From the NCBI RefSeq assembly GCF_029194005.1, contig NZ_JARFVA010000001.1:992001-1056000 (forward strand): 64,000 bases of DNA. Reading direction: 5' to 3'. A program made the position numbers and the translations under genes. The notes under the pieces are model-generated. The model had not been told where the DNA came from, made no database searches, and worked only from the letters and a program-made list of their open reading frames with translations. This DNA is from Flagellimonas okinawensis. GTDB lineage: Bacteria > Bacteroidota > Bacteroidia > Flavobacteriales > Flavobacteriaceae. Of the stretch, positions 15,064 to 21,802 are shown one piece after another (the stretch's first letter is position 1; each line of letters starts with the position of its first letter).

Positions 15064-15207
15064 TTAGAAAGTGTAACTAGCTCCAATATAGCCTCTACAA
15101 TCACCACTTGTACAAGCATAATTACTCTCGTTTTTCCACTTTGCCATCTCTAATCTTTGCTCTAGTTCTTCGACTTTGAAGTTTTTTAAATCCTCACTTT
15201 TGTTCAT
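15064..15207 (-). CDS. putative ribosomal precursor peptide (47 residues)
   Basis: ATG at 15207 opens 47 codons ending in TAA. The first half is a charged amphipathic helix (SEDLKNFKVEELEQRLEMAK), like the leader of a modified peptide. The second half is different in character: Trp24, then NYACTSGDCRGYIGASYTF, with two Cys five positions apart and rich in Gly, Ser, Thr, Tyr and Phe. Such a leader/core division, the hairpin behind it and an enzyme with an isoprenoid-synthase fold in the same transcriptional direction suggest a post-translationally modified peptide. There is no Gly-Gly cleavage site and no LanB/LanM, YcaO or radical SAM gene next to it. Family not recognised. Confidence 0.65.
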   Translation of the reverse strand: MNKSEDLKNFKVEELEQRLEMAKWKNESNYACTSGDCRGYIGASYTF

Positions 15208-15301
15208 AATTATAGTTTTAGGTTAATGCAATAAAATGCCTTTCTATTTGTAGTATTAAACTTATGAATATTTTTTTAAATTGACACTATCTGGGTTCAG
15301 A

Positions 15302-15525
15302 TTATTCAAAATTTTTCTTAAAATGAAATCCACTACAATTATTACAATACTGTTTTGTAGCCTTCCTTAAAAATGTAGGATATCATTAAATTCAGTGACC
15401 TCCTTTGTATTTCTAATATTAAATGATTTAGCGATAATAGTTTCGATATCCTCCTTCAAAAAGTTTGAACTCTGTCCCGTTGAGGTCACGAACTCATAGT
15501 TCCATAAAAAAACGCCAAGCTCTGC
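15302..15525 (-). pseudogene. frameshifted C-terminal remnant with CxxC tail
   Basis: The open frame 15525-15367 has no ATG and reads like protein (WNYEFVTSTGQSSNFLKEDI, then ETIIAKSFNIRNTKEVTEF, NDILHF, stop). One extra T in the T-run at 15369-15373 would join it to a second frame: LRKATKQYCNNCSGFHFKKN, then FE and a stop at 15302. Together they give a plausible about 67-residue C-terminus with a CNNC motif. The front is absent; it abuts the terminator of the upstream operon. I do not recognise the family. It could be what is left of a modification gene of the peptide locus, or chance. Confidence 0.4.
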
Positions 15526-15540
15526 TTAGGCGTTTTTTTA
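15505..15540. terminator. bidirectional terminator after the DsrE-like gene
   Basis: AAAAAACGCC-AAGC (from 15506) pairs with GCTT-AGGCGTTTTTT (to 15537), with one bulge and A/T runs on both sides. It ends the minus-strand operon that begins with the TonB receptor. Confidence 0.85.
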
Positions 15541-15558
15541 TCCGTTAAATTTAAAGAA

Positions 15559-15999
15559 TCAGTATGTTAGAGTGTTGTAGCCCTTTGCCTGTAATTGCAA
15601 TACCCTTACTGTCCATGTTGCAACGGGTTCCATGCCAGGAATAAGTTGGTCTTCTGAAACACCCAATTTGCCCATGGCAACACTACAGACACTTACTCGC
15701 ACCTTACCTTTATATTTTTGATATAATACTTCCAGCTCAGAGTCCTTGACCAGGTTCTTTACAAATTTACCTTTGGCAACGATTTCATAATCGGAAATCT
15801 CTACCCCACTGGCCACAAGTTTGTCATATAAGCTCAATACCCCCCTAAAATGGCGTTCTTCACTAACACCAAAAGCATATTGTTTTGTTTTTTGAAGGAC
15901 GGAGACGATTTCGGCATCAAACTTATCCTGTGCAGTAACTTTGTTTGTTGTACACAGCATTATAATACCCAAAAAGAAGAAGGCTCGTAATATTTTCAT
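15559..15999 (-). CDS. exported DsrE/DsrF-like family protein
   Basis: 146 residues with a signal peptide ending near VTAQ (residue 24). The rest is the DsrE-like alpha/beta fold: LYDKLVASGVEISDYEIVAK, then FVKNLVKDSELEVLYQKY, VRVSVCSVAMGKLGVSEDQL and a terminal VATWTVRVLQLQAKGYNTL. The Cys in VSVCSVAM is at the usual position of the sulfur-carrying Cys of this superfamily. Periplasmic versions are common in Bacteroidota, but their role is not defined. It is 47 bp behind the surface-protein gene and ends at a strong terminator. Confidence 0.85.
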   Translation of the reverse strand: MKILRAFFFLGIIMLCTTNKVTAQDKFDAEIVSVLQKTKQYAFGVSEERHFRGVLSLYDKLVASGVEISDYEIVAKGKFVKNLVKDSELEVLYQKYKGKVRVSVCSVAMGKLGVSEDQLIPGMEPVATWTVRVLQLQAKGYNTLTY

Positions 16000-16046
16000 T
16001 TGATCAAGGTTTAATTTTCAGCGTAATTGCCGTTATAAAAATACAA

Positions 16047-17813
16047 TTATTGGCTGGCATCTTTCACTATGATCGTACTATAAACGGTAATGGGTTTGCC
16101 ATAGGTCGTAAAACCGTCTAAAACCACTTCAAACTCACCTGTAAGGTCGGAGGTGTAAAACTCAAACTGTACATCTTCCTCCGCCACCTCTACATGGGGT
16201 TCCCAGAGCAGTATTCTTCGGTAATCCGGTATGCGTTTTCCATTCGCTGATTCCACTTGGTAACGCTGCTTAAAATAGTTCTTTTTGGGAGAGGCTTTTT
16301 TAATCGGCACATTGATACCATGTTCCGGCACGTAATTCTCAAAAAAATCACCTTCAATGGTTGTCACCGCCATCATTCCTTGATAATCCTTTCCAGCCAT
16401 TCTAAATTGGTCTCTTACCAAACTAATGGACTCGATTTGCTTCGCATCAAAATCCTTGATTTTCTCATGGTCCGGTATATAAACCCCATCGAACAAAACA
16501 ATAGCGGGAAAATCGTTGGCTTTTTCATTATAGGTTTCAAAATCTTGGGCTATACGAATATAATCGCTTCCATTGGGGTTATTTCTATAACCGGCGTAAT
16601 TCAAAACTTCTACAAGCGTTTCTTGAAAAGTTGGAAAACGAGTAAAGTCGTCCAAGTTTATGGTCTGAGGTAAACCTCCATCAAAAGGATCAATGGGTGT
16701 TCCCAAAAGTACAGAGTCCGGTTTTATGGAGAAAAACTGGTTTTCCAATTGATTGTGAACACTGCGCAGTTCAATGGCATCGGCATAACCGGGCTTCAAC
16801 ACAAATGGATTAAAATCGAGTTCCGAAGCATCTAGGTGAGGTACTGAACCAAGGGCAACCTCAACATCCTGTATATTTTCGCTGACCTGCATTATGGCCC
16901 TACCCTGCTTATAATCCTTTCTTAAGTAGGTATAAAAATTGCCGTTATCATCTGTAGTAGCAAACTTTAACAAAAACTCCTCCCCCGGCACGGACACCAC
17001 CATTTTGGTATCTCCCATCGAATTTCCACTTTTATCGGTGACCTTGCCGAATAAGAGTTCACCACGCTGTTCTGGTAAAAAAAGACTATCCCCAACGGTT
17101 TTATCCAATGCTCCCTTTACGTTTAAATACTCATTGGCATAGGATATGGCATTTTTGGCCGGACGCACGTCCATTTCACTCTTTTTTTGAATTTTTATGG
17201 TATAGTTGCCATGCCCCAGTTGCGCCTTATAATTTTTAAGGGACATTGTAACCTTTTCCCTAGTTCCAAAAACTTCCTTATCCAATTTGAGCTGCACTAC
17301 GGAAGAATCCAAGGGCTGATCATAATCGGCAATCGGTGTTTCTTCTGTAGTATCTGTCAACAGCTGCGATTGATCTACTTGATAGGGGTTTATGATCACC
17401 AAGTCATCTTTAAAGACTTGCTCCATACCATTGTTTTTCATCCATTGGGTATAACCGAGTAGTTTATAATTCCCGGAAGGAACATCGGTATTGATAAAAA
17501 AGTCTCCTTGGGATTTTCCTCTCTGTAATCGAATCTTTTGTTCCAGCACATATTCCCCTTGCTGATTCACCAACGCTACATAGCCAACGAAACTTACATT
17601 ACTGGCCCTATTGTTCTGTGCATTAAAGCAGTAAAAGGAGTAGTGCAAGTATTCACCTGTAAAAATAATTGGTCCTGTATGATGCAAAAAGACCTTTTCC
17701 TGGGGCAGGCTTTTTAAGTTTTGTAGCTCTTCTTGGCTACCGATTACATATTGTGCCTGCACTGGCAGGGCCACAGCTGCTAGAATCAAAAAAGCTATCC
17801 AATGTTTTTTCAT
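16047..17813 (-). CDS. exported macroglobulin-like (MG domain) surface protein
   Basis: 588 residues from the ATG at 17813, which gives the signal peptide KKHWIAFLILAAVALPVQAQ; the frame is open 35 codons further but that part overlaps the upstream gene. The first third has MG-like strands (KVFLHHTGPIIFTGEYLHYS, then GNYKLLGYTQWMKNN), the middle carries a regulatory-type beta sandwich (ELLFGKVTDKSGNSMGDTK), and the later part (PAIVLFDGVYIPDHEKI, then FDAKQIESISLVRDQF) resembles a TonB-receptor plug without a barrel. Ten bp behind the third DUF4249 gene, so it belongs to the uptake operon, likely as a periplasmic or surface partner of the receptor. Function unproven. Confidence 0.7.
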   Translation of the reverse strand: MKKHWIAFLILAAVALPVQAQYVIGSQEELQNLKSLPQEKVFLHHTGPIIFTGEYLHYSFYCFNAQNNRASNVSFVGYVALVNQQGEYVLEQKIRLQRGKSQGDFFINTDVPSGNYKLLGYTQWMKNNGMEQVFKDDLVIINPYQVDQSQLLTDTTEETPIADYDQPLDSSVVQLKLDKEVFGTREKVTMSLKNYKAQLGHGNYTIKIQKKSEMDVRPAKNAISYANEYLNVKGALDKTVGDSLFLPEQRGELLFGKVTDKSGNSMGDTKMVVSVPGEEFLLKFATTDDNGNFYTYLRKDYKQGRAIMQVSENIQDVEVALGSVPHLDASELDFNPFVLKPGYADAIELRSVHNQLENQFFSIKPDSVLLGTPIDPFDGGLPQTINLDDFTRFPTFQETLVEVLNYAGYRNNPNGSDYIRIAQDFETYNEKANDFPAIVLFDGVYIPDHEKIKDFDAKQIESISLVRDQFRMAGKDYQGMMAVTTIEGDFFENYVPEHGINVPIKKASPKKNYFKQRYQVESANGKRIPDYRRILLWEPHVEVAEEDVQFEFYTSDLTGEFEVVLDGFTTYGKPITVYSTIIVKDASQ

Positions 17814-17823
17814 AAGTCGTGTT

Positions 17824-19182
17824 TTAATCGATCCAAAAATCAGGTTTAACATTTGAGCCAACCACATTACAATCCCCACAAATTGTTGGGACAACAAAAT
17901 AAGGTCCTTCGCATTCACCTGGCGGAATAGTGTTATCTTGGTAATATTCCACTAGACCAAGTTTAATACGGTCCATAAGGGAACGAGGGCACTGGCCCAT
18001 AGAAGGAGGGGGTCCATCCCTTTCGGGATTAGGCAACATGGGCGCCGTAGGATTCTCGCAGTTTATGGTTCCAAAATATGGAGGGAGAGATTCTCCTGGG
18101 AACAAATCTTCGAAATTAAAATATAAGCGTTCGCTTACCTCGGTACTTACATCAAAAAAGCCCACTACCGGTACATTACCGCCTACACTAAAAACATTAC
18201 CTTCTAAACTACCGGGTTGTACTTGACTAAAAAGTGACTCGCTTTGACTAAATGCTACCAATTTCTCATAAAAATCAAAAGCTTCCCGAGACACGCCCCT
18301 TTGTTTCACCAAAATACTGTATCGATGCGATATTATGGGATTATCGACCCCAATAAATCTTACCATGGTTCGTTCTGCCCTATTACCATTAAGAATATTA
18401 GCATTCAACAACACTTCTCCGGTTGAAAGGTCGGTTCTATAACAGACCTGCTCTTCCCTTTGCCTTGGAACCAATTGCACATCCGGATATAGAATCTCCT
18501 GCACATTACCTAGGTCATCAAAAACAAATTCATTTTCATCCCTAATAATCTCAAATTCATATGGGGTCCAATGGGGAGCAATTATTTTATATGTTTCTTC
18601 ATAGGCGTATCGAAACAACTTGTTCCCATCAGATTCAAAAGATGAATCCACAAATATTCCGACACCATCCAAACCGGTGTCACTTACCATACGTTCAGCA
18701 TAAATATTCTCTATGGAAGAGGTTTGGGGCAATCTCATAGGGTCAGATGTAAATTCTTCGTTATTTGATGTGGACACATACAATTGATAGGACACATTGG
18801 GAACAGCTCGAAAAGGAACTATGGATGCATAAGTACCGTCTTCAGTTTCTTCAAACCCATATACTATACCATTTTCTGCCCTAATTTCAACTTCTGCCCC
18901 ACTTTCAAATTGAGGTCCCAAACCATGTTCAATTATTAAGGGCGTATGCACATTAAAGAGTCTATCTTCCTGAACATTTACGGTACTGTCTGTTTCCACA
19001 CGTTGCATACGGCTCAAAAAAACTTTTTGAATGGTTTCCAAATCAGTAATATTCGCCTCTACTACCAAGGCCCCAACCATACTGGTATCGGCTAAAATAT
19101 CGGCGGTAGCATCAAAAGGCTCTACACAGGCGGATACAACCAATAATAGAAACAAACCCTGTATGTAGACTTTAAAACTCAC
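17824..19182 (-). CDS. DUF4249 lipoprotein (first to be divergent of three)
   Basis: 452 residues if it starts at the GTG (19182) that overlaps the upstream stop as GTGA; a TTG at 19194 is the other option. The lipobox VVSAC anchors it in the outer membrane. The beta-rich body has the family pattern: ALVVEANITDLETIQKVFLS, then YAERMVSDTG, a YEETYKI segment, and the C-terminal PTICGDCNVVGSNVKPDFWI. DUF4249 proteins accompany TonB receptors much as SusD accompanies SusC, presumably capturing the ligand. It is clearly more distant from its two neighbours than they are from each other. Confidence 0.88.
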   Translation of the reverse strand: MSFKVYIQGLFLLLVVSACVEPFDATADILADTSMVGALVVEANITDLETIQKVFLSRMQRVETDSTVNVQEDRLFNVHTPLIIEHGLGPQFESGAEVEIRAENGIVYGFEETEDGTYASIVPFRAVPNVSYQLYVSTSNNEEFTSDPMRLPQTSSIENIYAERMVSDTGLDGVGIFVDSSFESDGNKLFRYAYEETYKIIAPHWTPYEFEIIRDENEFVFDDLGNVQEILYPDVQLVPRQREEQVCYRTDLSTGEVLLNANILNGNRAERTMVRFIGVDNPIISHRYSILVKQRGVSREAFDFYEKLVAFSQSESLFSQVQPGSLEGNVFSVGGNVPVVGFFDVSTEVSERLYFNFEDLFPGESLPPYFGTINCENPTAPMLPNPERDGPPPSMGQCPRSLMDRIKLGLVEYYQDNTIPPGECEGPYFVVPTICGDCNVVGSNVKPDFWID

Positions 19183-20498
19183 TCTTCTATCCAAAAATCA
19201 GGTTCCACATTACTGCCCAATAAGGTACAATCCCCGCAAATTCGGGGTACAAATACGTATGGCCCGCTGCACAAAGGGTCGGGCAATAAATCTTCGTCAT
19301 ATTCTCCGAAATAGCTTATTATCCCCAAATTAACCCGCTCTATCACCGATGTGGGGCAAGGATTAGGTTCTGGAGTTGGGTCACAATACGATTGATGTGA
19401 TTCCTCTGCCGTTAGCAAATTGCAATTAAAAGGAAACTCAGGTAGTTCTTCATCTACAAAAAAGTCATCAAAATTGAAAAACAATCGCTGATCGGAAACA
19501 CCCACGGCCTCTACATACCCTAACACATTTTCACTTGCACCGTCCTTTCTGTGTACATTGGCATAAATGGCACCAGGTTGTACTTGGGAAAAAATATTTT
19601 CGGATTTTGAAAACCCATTTAGGGTCTCGTAAAAAGAGTAAGCATCTGCAGATTGTACTTGCTGTTGCACCAGGATGCTGTATCGCTCTGAAATTATAAA
19701 ATTATCCTTCCCAATAAACCGGACCATATGCTTGGATATATTCCTGTCCGGGCTCCCCGAAGTGCTAAATTGTTGTATAGTTGTGGATGCTACGGTATTA
19801 TAACATACCCTATTTTGAACTTCTCTTGCTACAATTTCTAAATCGTATGTCGGAAAGGGAAGAGCACAAGGGTCATAATTTGTTAGCCTAAACTCGCTTC
19901 CAACCCAATTTGGAGATATGACCTTATAGGTTTCTTCATAGGTATAGCGATAAAACTGTGTATTGCCTTGTTGAGGATCACTATCCACATAAATGGCTAC
20001 CCCCTCTTCACCATTATCGCTCACGGCACGTTCTGCATAAACATTTGTAAGTTGCGATCTACCTTCTAGCACCAGAGGGTCTGACTCATACTCCACACCA
20101 TTCTGTGTTGAAATATCCAAAGTATATCCTACACCCATTTGCAATGCAAAAGGTTGGTTGGACAGGTAGGTGCCTTCTTCACCCTCGGTAAATTGGTAAG
20201 TTGATCCATCATCCCCAAAAACTCTCACTGTTGCCCCTCCTTCCATATCCACGGAATCAATAGATCGGCTCCCAAGCGGGATGTATGGATTATAAATGGT
20301 ATCGGTCTCTAAATCCAAACGTAAACTACTTCGGCTCAAATATACCTTTTGGGTAATGGGTTCATCGGTAAAAACAGCTTCCACCACCAAGGCCGGTGAT
20401 GTGTCATTCTCTTCCAATACATCAATTTCAAGCTCATCCAAACACGAAAAGCAGAAAAAAAGTACTGAAAACAGGCCTATGTATTTAAGAATCCTCAT
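19179..20498 (-). CDS. DUF4249 lipoprotein (middle copy)
   Basis: 439 residues from the ATG at 20498, chosen because it overlaps the preceding stop (ATGA); an ATG three codons earlier is also open. Lipobox CFSC. It is nearly the same as the next copy upstream through long stretches (KVYLSRSSLRLDLETDT, GGATVR, QVQSADAYSFYETL, SDQRLFFNFDDFF), but differs around residues 190-215 and in the 35 residues before the final GPYVFVPRICGDC motif, where it has extra Cys and Pro (YCDPTPEPNPCPTS). Likely ligand-capturing partner of the receptor, product of a recent duplication. Confidence 0.9.
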   Translation of the reverse strand: MRILKYIGLFSVLFFCFSCLDELEIDVLEENDTSPALVVEAVFTDEPITQKVYLSRSSLRLDLETDTIYNPYIPLGSRSIDSVDMEGGATVRVFGDDGSTYQFTEGEEGTYLSNQPFALQMGVGYTLDISTQNGVEYESDPLVLEGRSQLTNVYAERAVSDNGEEGVAIYVDSDPQQGNTQFYRYTYEETYKVISPNWVGSEFRLTNYDPCALPFPTYDLEIVAREVQNRVCYNTVASTTIQQFSTSGSPDRNISKHMVRFIGKDNFIISERYSILVQQQVQSADAYSFYETLNGFSKSENIFSQVQPGAIYANVHRKDGASENVLGYVEAVGVSDQRLFFNFDDFFVDEELPEFPFNCNLLTAEESHQSYCDPTPEPNPCPTSVIERVNLGIISYFGEYDEDLLPDPLCSGPYVFVPRICGDCTLLGSNVEPDFWIEE

Positions 20499-21802
20499 TC
20501 CACCCAAAAATCTGGTTCCACATTACTGCCCAACAGAGTACAATCCCCACAAATTCGGGGTACAAACACATATGGACCCGGACAGGATGCATTTGGCACC
20601 AATGCCTCATCGTATGCCTCGTAATAGGTTACGGTACCCTTATCCAGTCTACTCAATAAATCCTCGGGGCATGAGGGAGGTGGTGGTGAGTTATATATTC
20701 TAGCTGTCATGGGACTACAGTTGAAAGGAAACTGGGGCAGTTCTTCATCAGCAAAAAAGTCATCAAAATTGAAAAACAACCTTTGATCTGAGACTCCCAC
20801 GGCCTCTACATAGCCCAACACGTTCTCATTTGAACCATCTTTTCTATGCACATTGGCGTAAAGTGCACCAGGTTGTACCTGCGAAAAAATATTTTCGGAT
20901 TGCGAAAAACTTTTCAAGGTCTCGTAAAAAGAATAGGCATCTGCGGATTGTACTTGCTGTTGCACCAAAATACTATAGCGCTCAGAAATGATAAAGTTTT
21001 CTTTGCTGATAAACCGAACCATCTGTTTGGAAATATTCCTATCGGGACTACCAGCAGTGCTTATTTGTTCTATACTGGTTGATGGCACTGTATTGTAACA
21101 GATACGGTTTTGAACCTCTCGCTGCACAATATCCAAGTTAAAAAGTGGAGGATAAACAGAATTATCGTAACCCGTTAACTCAAAATCAATAGGACGCCAA
21201 TCTGGCGCAACAACCTTATAGGTTTCTTCATAGGCAAAACGGTAAAATTGTGTATTGCCTTCTTGTGGCTCACTATCCACATAAATAGCGACCCCATCTT
21301 CACCACTATCGCTCAGGGTCCTTTCTGCATAAACATTGGTCAACTGGGACCTTCCTTCAACCAGTAAAGGGTCGGATTCATACTCCAATCCATTCCTTGT
21401 TGAAATATCCAGAGTATACCCCACTCCCATCTGTAAAGCAAATGGTTGATTGGAAAGATAGACTCCTTCTTCACCTTCTGTGAACTGATAAGTAACACCA
21501 TCATCCCCCAAAAGTCTTACTGTTGCCCCTCCTTCCATATCCACAGAGTCAATGGGACGACTGCCCAATGGTATATACGGATTGTAAACGGTATCCGTCT
21601 CTAAATCTAAACGTAGACTACTTCGGCTCAAATATACCTTTTGGGTAATGAGCTCATCAGTAAAAACAGCTTCCACAACAAGTGCGGGAGAAGCATCTTC
21701 TTCCCCTAATGTATCAATTTCGAGTTCGTCCAAACATGCTCCGAAAACAGTAAGGAACACGAGGCACAGAACTATACGATATAAACCCTTTCTCAACTTC
21801 AT
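20495..21802 (-). CDS. DUF4249 lipoprotein (receptor-proximal copy)
   Basis: 435 residues from the ATG at 21802, which shares a base with the receptor stop (TGATG). Lipobox VFGAC directly before LDELEID. Beta-rich, with the same order of motifs as its neighbours and ending CTLLGSNVEPDFWVE. Compared with the middle copy, the segments around DFELTGYDNSVYPPLFNLD and CSPMTARIYNSPPPPSCPED are the main differences, so these are probable surface loops. Translationally coupled to the receptor, which supports a paired function at the outer membrane. Confidence 0.9.
   Translation of the reverse strand: MKLRKGLYRIVLCLVFLTVFGACLDELEIDTLGEEDASPALVVEAVFTDELITQKVYLSRSSLRLDLETDTVYNPYIPLGSRPIDSVDMEGGATVRLLGDDGVTYQFTEGEEGVYLSNQPFALQMGVGYTLDISTRNGLEYESDPLLVEGRSQLTNVYAERTLSDSGEDGVAIYVDSEPQEGNTQFYRFAYEETYKVVAPDWRPIDFELTGYDNSVYPPLFNLDIVQREVQNRICYNTVPSTSIEQISTAGSPDRNISKQMVRFISKENFIISERYSILVQQQVQSADAYSFYETLKSFSQSENIFSQVQPGALYANVHRKDGSNENVLGYVEAVGVSDQRLFFNFDDFFADEELPQFPFNCSPMTARIYNSPPPPSCPEDLLSRLDKGTVTYYEAYDEALVPNASCPGPYVFVPRICGDCTLLGSNVEPDFWVE

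Larger units (their letters stand above)
15208..15558. other. leader region of the peptide gene and gene remnant
   Basis: The 94 bp before the peptide ATG are AT-rich with TAAGTTTA (15264-15257, minus) as a near match to the -7 consensus. Upstream of that lies a frameshifted coding remnant (15302-15525) and then the terminator of the DsrE-like gene. No intact gene is seen. Confidence 0.5.

Noticed and set aside
15064..15207. Standard lanthipeptide or Gly-Gly bacteriocin precursor
   Set aside because: No Gly-Gly site, and no dehydratase, cyclase, radical SAM, YcaO or peptidase-ABC gene adjoins it.
17814..17918. 35-codon extension of the macroglobulin-like protein
   Set aside because: It lies in the upstream DUF4249 gene and would hide a clear signal peptide starting at 17813.
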